The position numbers and the translations under genes are program-made. A stretch of DNA of 64,000 nucleotides from Winogradskyella psychrotolerans RS-3 (GTDB lineage: Bacteria > Bacteroidota > Bacteroidia > Flavobacteriales > Flavobacteriaceae). Positions 56,254 to 64,000 of this stretch are shown here, piece by piece (position 1 is the first letter of the stretch; the number at the start of each line of letters is the position of its first letter). The notes under the pieces were generated by a model. The model had not been told where the DNA came from and ran no database searches. It worked only from the letters and a program-made list of their open reading frames with translations. Where the stretch lies: contig NZ_ATMR01000098.1 in the NCBI RefSeq assembly GCF_000427335.1, forward strand, positions 1 to 64,000, written 5' to 3'.

Positions 56254-57078
56254 ATGAATAGAATACTCGTTCCAACAGATTTCTCTGAGCAAGCAGAAAA
56301 TGCACTAAAAGTAGCGGCTATGCTTGCTAAAGCTCACAATGCAGAGATCTATTTATTACATATGATGGAGATTCCTATGCAACAAACTGATCCCGGTCAT
56401 GCTCAAAGTGATATTCCTGAAACTTTATTTTTTATGAAGTTAGCACGAAAAAGATTTGAAAATCTAATGGCACAAGATTATTTAGAAAATATTCCTGTTC
56501 ACGAAACCGTAAAAGCAGATATCACTTTTAATGAAATTAAAAATTCTTGTAAAGAATATAATATTGATCTAATTGTTATGGGATCTCATGGAGCTACAGG
56601 AATGAAAGAAATGTTTGTAGGTTCTAATGCCGAAAAAGTAGTTCGTTCTTCTGATGTACCTGTATTGGTCATAAAAAACGAACACAAAAATTTTAATGTA
56701 TCTGATTTTGTATTTGCGTCAGATTTTAAAAATGATAATAAAGAAACTTATAAGCAAGCCGTTAAATTTGCGCAAGCTTTCGGATCAAAAATTCATTTAT
56801 TATTGGTTATTACCTCTAGCAATTTTATGACATCCTATGAAGCAAAATCTAGAATTAATGATTTTATTTCGGGACAAGCATTTGACAATTATACCATTAC
56901 CATACACAATGATAATACAGTTGAGCAAGGCATCCTAAATGTTTCTAAAGATTTAAATGCAGACCTTATTGGTATTAGCACACATGGCAGACAAGGTATC
57001 GCACATTTTTTTAATGGCAGTATTAGTGAAGATTTGGTAAACCATGCAAAGCGACCTGTTATTACTTTTAAGATATAA
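56254..57078 (+). CDS. Universal stress protein with two UspA domains
   Basis: The 274-residue protein holds two Usp domains (about 1-142 and 150-274). The first starts MNRILVPTDFSEQAENALK and ends with the ATP-binding-type motif GSHGATGMKEMFVGSNAEKV. The second is more diverged, with STHGRQGIAHFFNGSISEDL in the matching place. Tandem Usp proteins of this kind are common in Bacteroidota and respond to stress; the exact role is not known. The gene is monocistronic and followed by a strong terminator. Confidence 0.92.
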   Translation: MNRILVPTDFSEQAENALKVAAMLAKAHNAEIYLLHMMEIPMQQTDPGHAQSDIPETLFFMKLARKRFENLMAQDYLENIPVHETVKADITFNEIKNSCKEYNIDLIVMGSHGATGMKEMFVGSNAEKVVRSSDVPVLVIKNEHKNFNVSDFVFASDFKNDNKETYKQAVKFAQAFGSKIHLLLVITSSNFMTSYEAKSRINDFISGQAFDNYTITIHNDNTVEQGILNVSKDLNADLIGISTHGRQGIAHFFNGSISEDLVNHAKRPVITFKI

Positions 57079-57156
57079 ACAAACGTGGAATGCTACAATC
57101 TAACAAACTGAACAAAAAAACACATTTAGCTTCAGTTACTATTCTAAAAACAAAAA

Positions 57157-57188
57157 AACCTAATCAGTATTGATTAGGTTTTTTTTGT
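57157..57188 (+). terminator. Terminator after the Usp gene
   Basis: AACCTAATCA (57157-57166), loop GTAT, TGATTAGGTT (57171-57180), then a T run; an A run ahead of it could also serve the minus strand. Confidence 0.85.
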
Positions 57189-57261
57189 TTTGGTTACTTA
57201 TTAGGCTTTGCTTAGACTACACTAAACACCTACTTATAAACGTGTTAAATTAGGATTTAAA

Positions 57262-57296
57262 TAAAAAAAATCCTAATTCGAAAACGAATTAGGATT
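57262..57296 (-). terminator. Terminator after tRNA-Gln
   Basis: ATCCTAATTCG (57270-57280), loop AAAA, CGAATTAGGAT (57285-57295); on the minus strand it is followed by eight T, directly behind the tRNA gene. Confidence 0.8.
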
Positions 57297-57303
57297 TAAA
57301 CTT

Positions 57304-57380
57304 TGGTTGGCCTACTAGGTTTCGAACCTAGACTCTTCTGTACCAAAAACAGATGTGTTAGCCAGTTACACCATAGGCCA
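57304..57380 (-). tRNA. tRNA-Gln (anticodon TTG)
   Basis: On the minus strand the cloverleaf is complete: acceptor TGGCCTA/TAGGCCA with an encoded CCA, D-loop with GGTGTAACTGGCTAACA, anticodon arm TCTGT-TTTTGGT-ACAGA (anticodon TTG), and a T-arm with GGTTCGAACC. It reads CAA and, by wobble, CAG codons. Confidence 0.93.
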
Positions 57381-57530
57381 ATCTCTCATTTTGAGGGTGC
57401 AAATTTAATACAAAGTTTTACTTTAGCAAAAAAAACAAGAAAATTTTTAAAAATACTTAACGTTACCTTAAAAATGAGCACGTTTAGGTAATAATTAGTA
57501 AATTCGCCAGCATTAATAAGCAAAGATTTC

Positions 57531-60500
57531 ATGAAAGATTTTAACTTTAAAAAGTGGAATAACATCTTAGGATGGTCTGTTTTTACCATAGCAGTTGTAG
57601 TTTACGGACTTACTATAGAACCAACCGTTAGTTTTTGGGATGCAGGGGAGTATATTTTAACCTCATCTAAATTACAAGTAGGACATCCACCAGGAGCACC
57701 ATTATTTCAAATGTTTGGAGCTTTTTTCTCCATGTTTGCTCTAGAACCTTCGCAGATTGGAGCCATAATGAACATGATGAGTGGTGTTGCAAGTGCATTT
57801 ACCATTCTTTTTATGTTTTGGACAATTACTCTATTGCTTGTAAAACTTACCAAATACAACGAAGACAAAAACACGAGCAAAGCTTATGCTATTTTAGGAA
57901 GTGCTTTAGTAGGCAGTTTAGCTTTTACCTTTACCGATTCGTTTTGGTTTAATGCTGTAGAAACAGAAGTGTATGCTATGGCAACCTTAATAATGGCAGT
58001 TTTATTCTATTTAGGATTACGCTGGGAACAAGACATGAATGAGCCACGAGGTAACCGTTGGTTAATCCTAATTGCTTTTGTTATTGGTTTATCCTTTGGA
58101 GTTCATTTTATGGGATTATTAACTATTCCTGCAATTGGTCTGCTTTATTATTTTAAGAATTATAAAACTATTACGGTTAAGAATTTCATTATTGCAAATA
58201 TTGCCTCAGCCGCAATTCTACTTTTTATATTTAAATTACTATTGCCTTCAACCCTAAAGCTTTTTGGTTATTTAGAAGTGTTTTTTGTAAATTCTATAGG
58301 ATTACCGTTTAATTCCGGAACTATTATTACCGGTTTAATGGTTATCGCCTTATTTTATTTTGGTCTGAATTACACGCGTAAAAAAGGCATGAAGCATACC
58401 AACACATTAGTGTTATGTCTAATGTTTATTTTTATAGGTTTCTCATCTTGGATGATGCTTCCTATTCGTGCGAATGCCCAGGTTGTTATTAATGAAAATA
58501 ACCCTTCGGATGCTAGAGAACTTTTAGCGTATTACAACTTAGAACAATATCCTGAAACGCATTTATTCTATGGCCCATTTTTTACAGAAGTATATTCTGG
58601 TGCAGATAAAGATGAACCATTTATTGATGATAAAAAGAATTATGAACGCGATGATGAAGCTGGCAAATACGTTATTATAAACGATTGGGAGAAAAGCAAG
58701 CAGAATTACAATCATGAACATGCGTCTGTATTGCCACGTATGTGGAGCTCAGAGCATGCTGAAAACTACATGATGTTTACCGGATTAATAGACTTTAAAG
58801 TTGATCCAAGTTTACAAACACGCGCATACAATGAAGCACTTAATGCAGGTTTAACAGAAGAGCAATCTGCACAATATGCCCTTGGTGAAAAGCAACAATT
58901 TGACCAACTAGTCAACGAATTTAGAAGAAGTGTTGCTAATGGAGAAGTAGACTATAACGGTTATAATCAATTTTTAAAGCGTTATGGCCAACAGTATCTG
59001 ATTATAGAGAAACCTACCTTTATGGACAATATTATGTACATGTTCCAATACCAATTTGGTTATATGTACTGGCGTTATTTTATGTGGAATTTTACGGGAC
59101 GACAAGATGACATCCAAGGAAGATACACTCATAAAAACGGAAATTGGATTTCAGGAATTAACCTTATAGACTCAATGCACTTAGGTGTATCTCAAGATAA
59201 TTTACCAACTGATGTTTTAGACAATAAAGCCAGAAACACCTATTACTTCTTACCCTTATTATTAGGATTAGCAGGTTTCTTTTCTTAATGTATTCGGATT
59301 TAAAGCGTTTTTGGGTACTATTAGTATTCTTTTTGCTGACAGGTTTAGCCATTCAGTTTTACACTAATGTAAGACCTTTTGAACCTAGAGAACGTGATTA
59401 TTCTGTTGTAGGCTCGTTTTATGTTTTTGCTATCTGGATTGGTTTTGGAGTGTACGCTATTTATGATCTCTTACAATCGCGCATAAAAACAAAACTTTTA
59501 GCTCCTGTAGTAACATTAGCTTGTCTTATAATTGTCCCTGGCGTTTTAGCAGCAAACAATTGGGACGATCATGATCGTTCTGGTAAGTACACCACAAACT
59601 CTATGGCTCGTAAATATTTAGAGTCTTGCGCACCAAACGCTATTCTATTTACCATTGGAGACAACGATACCTTCCCTTTGTGGTATTTGCAAGAGATAGA
59701 AGGTGTGCGTACAGACGTGCGTGTTGTTAATACTAGTTTGTTTCAAACAGATTGGTACATTGACCAAATGAAACGTAAAGCTTACGAAAGTGATCCGATT
59801 CCTTCACAGCTTACACACAATCAATATAGAGGTGGTACGAGAGATGTTATTATTAGAAGAGAAATCACTAAAGATACGTTACCTATTAAGGATTTTATGG
59901 ATTTCGTTTCCAGTGAAAGACCTGACACCAAATTTAAGTATGTAGCAGAAAAACAAGGTGAAGATTCTAGTCAGTACCCAAAGCATTTATTGAATTCTAA
60001 TTATTTCCCTACACGCAGTATCAGTATTCCTGTGAATAAGGAAATGGTTCTAAAAAATGGAGTTGTAAAGCAAAAAGATGCCGATAAAATAGAAGATAAC
60101 CTCTACACTCAAATTGAAGGTAGTTATATCTATAAAAACCGTCTTTTAATGTTAGATATCATTGCTAACAATAATTGGGAGCGTCCTATTTATTTTACCG
60201 GAGGAGCATTTGGATCGGAAGACTACATTTGGCTAAAAGATTATTTACAGCTCGATGGCATGTGCTACAAATTAGTACCAATTAAAACAGCCGTAAATAA
60301 GGCAAATCCTTATGATATGGGACGTGTTGATCCAGATCTTATGTACGATATGGTTAAGAACTGGGAATGGGGAGGCAGTGGAGAAGACATGTACTACGAT
60401 ATTGAAACCAGAAGAAATGGGATTACTTATAGAGGTAATTTAGCACGTTTAATAGAGCAACTTATCAATGATAAAAAACTAGATAAAGCTGAAGAAATAG

Positions 60501-60928
60501 CAGATATCGCTATGGCGAAAATGCCAGTAGATAAATTTGGTTTTTACTCGTTATTGGAACCGTATGTTAGTGCGTATTACGAAATAGGAAACGTTGAAAA
60601 AGGCCGTGCCCTATACAAAGATGTTGCGAAGAAGTACCAAGAAAATTTAGTGTACTATAGTAGCCTTTCAATAGAGAATCAAGATCGTATGGTTGGTGAG
60701 GATATTTACTTAGATATACAGCGTTACAGAGCATTGATTGATCTTTTAGTCATCTACAACGATGAAGAATTTGCTTTACAAGAAACAAAAACATTTAATA
60801 GTTATTTGAGCTTGTTTGATGAACTTATGAATCGTTATAGTCAAGATGAGTTACCAGAAATACCAACTGATTTAGATTTTAATGAAGCTATTAAGGATAC
60901 TATAGACCGAATAGCACCAGAGAATTAA
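57531..60928 (+). CDS. DUF2723/TMEM260-family membrane glycosyltransferase-like protein, apparent frameshift
   Basis: Two adjacent frames form one protein of about 1132 residues. The first (57531-59288) begins MKDFNFKKWNNILGWSVFTI with the DUF2723 core TVSFWDAGEYILTSSKLQVG, HPPGAPLFQMFG and around ten membrane helices. The second (59288-60928) adds further helices and a large soluble C-terminus (NWDDHDRSGKYTTNSMARKY, FTIGDNDTFPLWYLQEIEGV, TPR-like end). At 59280-59283 one added T turns GFFS-stop into GFFFLMYSDLKRFWVLL. The family is related to TMEM260, an O-mannosyltransferase in animals; in Bacteroidota it may glycosylate exported proteins, but this is inference. The acidic pair in FWDAGEY fits a GT-C active site. 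Confidence 0.85.
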
Positions 60929-60934
60929 TAAGGT

Positions 60935-61615
60935 ATGCAGATTATTCCAGCTAAAACGCCAGACTTTGTAAAAACAGTGTTCCCTAATTTTATCTGGAAT
61001 ATCAATACCAAAAGTAAAGAACTCTATTTAACCTTTGATGACGGCCCAACTCCTGAGGTTACGGATTGGGTACTTTCAACGTTAAATGATTACAACGCAA
61101 AAGCTACTTTTTTTTGCATTGGTAATAATATTGAAAAATATCCTGAGATCTTTCAAACTATTATTAATGAAGGCCATGCTATCGGTAATCATACTTACAA
61201 TCATTTAAAAGGCTGGAAATATAAAGCCAAGGATTATCTCGATGATGTTGAAAAAACACAAGATCTTATAAATTCCAAATTCCAAAAATATCACACCGAG
61301 CGCAGTCAAAGTGCCTGTGATAACAATTCTAGTTTGAAATTATTCCGTCCTCCCTACGGCAAGTTTAAATCTAAGCAAAGCAAACAACTTCAAGAATTAG
61401 GTTATAAGATTGTTTTATGGGATGTTTTACCCTATGATTGGGATAATTCAGTAACTGAAGGTACGTGTCTTAACAATGTAACTTCTACTGCTGAGGAAGG
61501 AAGTATTATTGTATTTCATGATAGCATAAAAGCCGCCCGAAACTTAAAATATGTGCTCCCTAAAGTTTTAGAATATTACAGTAAGAGAGGTTTTGAATTT
61601 AAAAGTATAAATTAA
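60935..61615 (+). CDS. Polysaccharide deacetylase family protein (NodB domain)
   Basis: The 226-residue protein has the NodB deacetylase motifs: LTFDDGPTPEVTDWVL (metal-binding Asp pair), IGNHTYNHLKG (two metal histidines), LFRPPYGKFKSKQ and, near the end, IIVFHDSIKA. It removes acetyl groups from N-acetylglucosamine-containing polymers, perhaps peptidoglycan or a surface glycan. There is no signal peptide. It starts 6 bases after the DUF2723 gene, so they share an operon. Between two helices it carries an in-frame peptide HTERSQSACD that is encoded by a REP-like palindrome (61289-61322). Confidence 0.92.
   Translation: MQIIPAKTPDFVKTVFPNFIWNINTKSKELYLTFDDGPTPEVTDWVLSTLNDYNAKATFFCIGNNIEKYPEIFQTIINEGHAIGNHTYNHLKGWKYKAKDYLDDVEKTQDLINSKFQKYHTERSQSACDNNSSLKLFRPPYGKFKSKQSKQLQELGYKIVLWDVLPYDWDNSVTEGTCLNNVTSTAEEGSIIVFHDSIKAARNLKYVLPKVLEYYSKRGFEFKSIN
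61289..61322. repeat. REP-like palindrome inside the deacetylase gene
   Basis: TATCACA (61289-61295) and TGTGATA (61316-61322) are exact reverse complements around ACCGAGCGCAGTCAAAGTG-type core sequence. The core resembles short interspersed repeats of flavobacteria. Confidence 0.55.
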
Positions 61616-61652
61616 CATCTATTAGATTCTAATTAAAAATACAAAGAAGCAC

Positions 61653-61949
61653 TTAGATATACTCTTGAATAATATTAATCAAAGTATTAGCATCTTGCTC
61701 TCCGCTATGACGCCATTTCATTTCCCCATTTTTATAGATAATTAAGGTTGGCAAACCTTTAACGCGTAATGCTTCTGCGAGTTCTTTGTTTTTCTCTACA
61801 TCAATCTTAATCACTTTAGCTTTATCGCCTAATGCAGCCGCAACATCTCTAAGTATAGGATGCATAGCTATAGATTGATCTTCTCGGTCGGTGTAAAAAT
61901 CCAGAAGTACTGGAATTTCAACATCTATTAATTCCCCAAATTTTGACAT
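61653..61949 (-). CDS. Thioredoxin-fold protein without active-site cysteines
   Basis: The 98-residue protein follows the thioredoxin fold: VLLDFYTDREDQSIAMHPIL in place of the usual WCGPC segment, VIKIDVEKNKELAEALRVKG, then the cis-proline loop LPTLIIYKNGEMKWRHSGEQ. The whole CxxC is replaced by REDQS, so it cannot act as a redox enzyme. The rest of the fold is well kept. Non-redox thioredoxins can act as structural partners or chaperones. It is a single gene behind a TATATTTG -7 box at 61966-61973 on its own strand. Confidence 0.85.
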   Translation of the reverse strand: MSKFGELIDVEIPVLLDFYTDREDQSIAMHPILRDVAAALGDKAKVIKIDVEKNKELAEALRVKGLPTLIIYKNGEMKWRHSGEQDANTLINIIQEYI

Positions 61950-62057
61950 ATGTTTTAGTTTTAGTCAAATATATAAGTACTTCAAACTTGCCTTCGTTTA
62001 ATCCGTATCCACTGCAAGTAAGATACTCATATCATAAAAATAAGCAATTCTTTACAA

Positions 62058-63287
62058 TTACGCACTTTTCGACCCCTTTTTGAGTTCAATCACTGTAATT
62101 TCTGGCCAAATACCAACGCGTCCAGGATATCCTAAATAGCCAAAACCTCTATTTACATTGATGTGCTGACCTAACTCTGTATAGATTCCGGCCCATTGCT
62201 TATAACGCCATTTTGCAGGACTCCATTTTATCCAACCCGGAATTTCAATCCCAAATTGCATACCATGTGTGTGTCCACTCAATGTTAAATGATAGTGATA
62301 AGGGTCCTTTAGTACCTTTGCTTCCCAATGACTAGGATCGTGTGTCATTAATATTTTAAAATCATCTGCCTGAATTTGAGATGCGGCTTTACCTAAGTCT
62401 CCTACTTTTATAAAACCTCCCTTTCCCCAATTCTCTACTCCAACTAATGCTATGCGTTCGCCATTCTTTTCAATGTAGCGACTTTCATTTAATAATAAAT
62501 CGAATCCTATATCTTTTTGAATCACTTTTAAATCTTTAAGATTTTGTGCTTTTTCTTCAGGTGAATTCCAATCGACATAATCTCCATAATCATGATTTCC
62601 TAAAACAGAAAATTTACCATCCTTAGCTTTCAATCTTCCGAAGGTCTCCAACCAAGGCAACATTTCAGAGGCTTTATTATTCACCATATCACCTGTAAAT
62701 AATAACACATCAGAGTTTTGTTCATTGATTAAATCTACAGCATATTCAACCTTTTCACGATTATCAAAACTACCAGAATGAATATCACTAATTTGAGTTA
62801 TTCTATAACCATCAAAAGCTTTTGGCAAGTCTTCATAATACAATGTATACTTAAGGACTCTAAAGTTATATTTACCTTGGAACATACCATAAAGTAGGGA
62901 TGAAAACGGAATTGCCGCTAAACCTAAGGCAACTTGACTCACAAATTTTCGACGTGACGGCACATAAAATGTATCGTTTTTAGTAACAAACTTATCATAT
63001 AAACCAATGATGCCTCTAATAAAATCTTCACCTATTAAAAACGGCAACAGCACCATATTAAAAGCCATAAACGCCAATAAAAATCCGAAGGCAAAACTTT
63101 TACCTGTTGTTAATACACGACCTTCACTAGCCATTGCAAACTGGTAAATAAAATTACCAACAACAAGAATTGCAATACCAAAGAACAGATAATAAACCCA
63201 AGTTTGTTTAGTTACAGTCCTTACAGCTTGAAAACCATAAAGAGTAAGTATGACAAATAAAATAGCAAATAGTAGCCAACGAATCAT
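62058..63287 (-). CDS. Membrane-bound metallophosphoesterase
   Basis: The 409-residue protein has four N-terminal membrane helices (about residues 3-22, 31-52, 64-88 and 116-138) and a C-terminal calcineurin-like phosphoesterase domain with all metal motifs: ISDIHSGSFD, LLFTGDMVNN, VLGNHDYGDYV, MTHDPSHW and LSGHTHGMQFG. The domain order matches YkuE/YaeI-type enzymes that act on lipid-linked or membrane phosphate esters; the substrate is unknown. It ends in basic residues (ELKKGSKSA). A TAAATTTG box on its strand at 63314-63307 may be its -7 element. Confidence 0.93.
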   Translation of the reverse strand: MIRWLLFAILFVILTLYGFQAVRTVTKQTWVYYLFFGIAILVVGNFIYQFAMASEGRVLTTGKSFAFGFLLAFMAFNMVLLPFLIGEDFIRGIIGLYDKFVTKNDTFYVPSRRKFVSQVALGLAAIPFSSLLYGMFQGKYNFRVLKYTLYYEDLPKAFDGYRITQISDIHSGSFDNREKVEYAVDLINEQNSDVLLFTGDMVNNKASEMLPWLETFGRLKAKDGKFSVLGNHDYGDYVDWNSPEEKAQNLKDLKVIQKDIGFDLLLNESRYIEKNGERIALVGVENWGKGGFIKVGDLGKAASQIQADDFKILMTHDPSHWEAKVLKDPYHYHLTLSGHTHGMQFGIEIPGWIKWSPAKWRYKQWAGIYTELGQHINVNRGFGYLGYPGRVGIWPEITVIELKKGSKSA

Positions 63288-63500
63288 TTTGTATTTTTTG
63301 AGTTTACAAATTTAATAGATATGACGAGCGACTTATCTTATGAAAGTGTTAAAGGTTTTTCTTTAAGGACTTTAAACTCATCTAAACTTTGCTATTTTAA
63401 ATTTACACTAACAAGATCTATAATGCAAAAAGGAATATTGTAAGAACGTTCTTGGCCTGTATTTTACTATATTAGATGTATTGAAATAAGATTTTTTTTG

Positions 63501-63614
63501 ATGAACTTTAAACTAAACGCCTTTTTATATGCTTTTATTTTTGTAATAGTTTGCTATAGTTATAACTTTTGGTATGGTAACAGGAATTCTAAAAGATTAA
63601 AATATGAAGCGTAG
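63501..63614 (+). CDS. Possible 37-residue single-pass membrane peptide overlapping the next gene
   Basis: The ATG at 63501 opens a 37-codon frame for a peptide with one hydrophobic segment (AFLYAFIFVIVCYSYNFW) and a basic tail (GNRNSKRLKYEA). It ends with TAG at 63612-63614, overlapping the start of the glycosylasparaginase gene (63604) by 11 bases in another frame. This arrangement suggests translational coupling. No family is recognised. The 200-base gap before it also holds the palindrome AAGAACGTTCTT (63442-63453). Confidence 0.4.
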   Translation: MNFKLNAFLYAFIFVIVCYSYNFWYGNRNSKRLKYEA

Positions 63615-64000
63615 AAAGTTTATAAAAACAGCGTCTATAACTAGTGTTGGTTTAGCTGTAGGAGGTTCATTGATGAGTTGTAACGAAGCAATTTCTAAAG
63701 AATCAACAGAACTAAACAAAGTTGTTATTACTGATGTAAAAGGACTACCACTGGTCGTTGCTACATGGCATGTTAAAGCTGCTACTGCCAAAGCAATGGA
63801 AATTCTCCAAGGCGGAGGAAACGCTCTAGATGCTGTAGAACAAGGTTGCAGAGCTGAAGAAGCCAATGAAAAAAATCAAACCGTTGCCAAAGGTGGCTTA
63901 CCCGATAGAGATGGTAACGTTACTTTAGATGCCTCTATAATGGATAAGCATGGTAATTGTGGCTCGGTGGTGTACCTTCAAAATATTACACATGCCGTTT
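63604..64000 (+). CDS. N(4)-(beta-N-acetylglucosaminyl)-L-asparaginase family protein (5' part; gene runs off the window)
   Basis: The first 132 codons are visible. The protein opens with MKRRKFIKTASITSVG, a twin-arginine signal, and then GGSLMSCNEA, a lipobox with Cys near residue 30, so it is likely a Tat-exported lipoprotein. Then VVATWHVKAATAKAMEILQG, GGNALDAVEQGC and GGLPDRDGNVTLDASIMDKH follow the Ntn-hydrolase glycosylasparaginase family. The self-cleaving Thr lies outside the window. It splits asparagine-linked glycan or isoaspartyl bonds in the periplasm. Confidence 0.88.
   Translation, partial: MKRRKFIKTASITSVGLAVGGSLMSCNEAISKESTELNKVVITDVKGLPLVVATWHVKAATAKAMEILQGGGNALDAVEQGCRAEEANEKNQTVAKGGLPDRDGNVTLDASIMDKHGNCGSVVYLQNITHAV

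Noticed and set aside
57303-57491. Plus-strand frame over the tRNA region
   Set aside because: It runs through the tRNA-Gln gene and its peptide is the known artefact of translated tRNA.
1-64000. CRISPR array, prophage, insertion sequence or replication origin
   Set aside because: No regularly spaced identical repeats, phage structural genes, transposase motifs or DnaA-box clusters were seen.

Overview
The window is a 64 kb piece of a Flavobacteriaceae (Bacteroidota) chromosome. Evidence for this: low G+C, promoters of the Bacteroidota type (TTG, about 20 bases, TAnnTTTG), an SprA type IX secretion/gliding protein, a RemB-like protein, an alternative complex III (Act) plus caa3-type oxidase supercluster, a malic enzyme fused to a phosphotransacetylase-like domain, and a DUF2723/TMEM260-family protein. 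No prophage, insertion sequence, integrase or CRISPR array was seen. Gene content is mostly conserved core metabolism.

Layout. 1-3417 (-): the N-terminal part of a large secreted modular adhesin with six or so ~95-residue repeats. 3554-7717 (+): nfu, an inserted segment with one secreted unknown protein and a duplicated nfu 3' end, dodecin and an MscS channel. 7714-11156 (-): tsaB, an HlyD-type adaptor and a TolC-type porin. 11345-16900 (-): cytochrome oxidase subunits III/III/IV and heme O synthase, then after a terminator SCO1, DUF420 and two small unknown proteins that look like oxidase assembly factors. 17045-32160 (-): RemB-like protein, two TonB proteins, VanZ, GcvH, the 2453-residue SprA, RuvA and malic enzyme. 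32321-34684 (+): a DUF5686 outer-membrane protein. 34767-38715 (-): a toxin-antitoxin pair whose toxin has an in-frame stop, QueG, a cytochrome P450 and RuvB. 38894-50739 (-): an uninterrupted act-cox operon (actABCDEF, coxII, coxI). 51038-56195: a SPOR protein and the rimP-nusA-infB operon with a terminator-like leader. 56254-64000: a double UspA protein, tRNA-Gln(TTG), the DUF2723 protein, a polysaccharide deacetylase, a cysteine-less thioredoxin, a metallophosphoesterase and the start of a Tat lipoprotein glycosylasparaginase.

How it works together. The two oxidase loci together encode an aerobic respiratory branch: quinol to ActABCDEF to caa3 oxidase, with heme O synthase and copper-delivery proteins from the second locus. 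SprA and the RemB-like protein, with the secreted adhesin, belong to surface secretion and gliding. The remaining genes are housekeeping: translation, recombination, tRNA modification, Fe-S assembly.

Quality note. Five genes are broken by what looks like one missing base in an A/T homopolymer, always a deletion. This is more like sequencing error than gene decay, so these are annotated as single genes. The most unusual structure is at 4279-6545, where a nearly synonymous-only diverged copy of the nfu 3' end flanks a ~1.8 kb insert.
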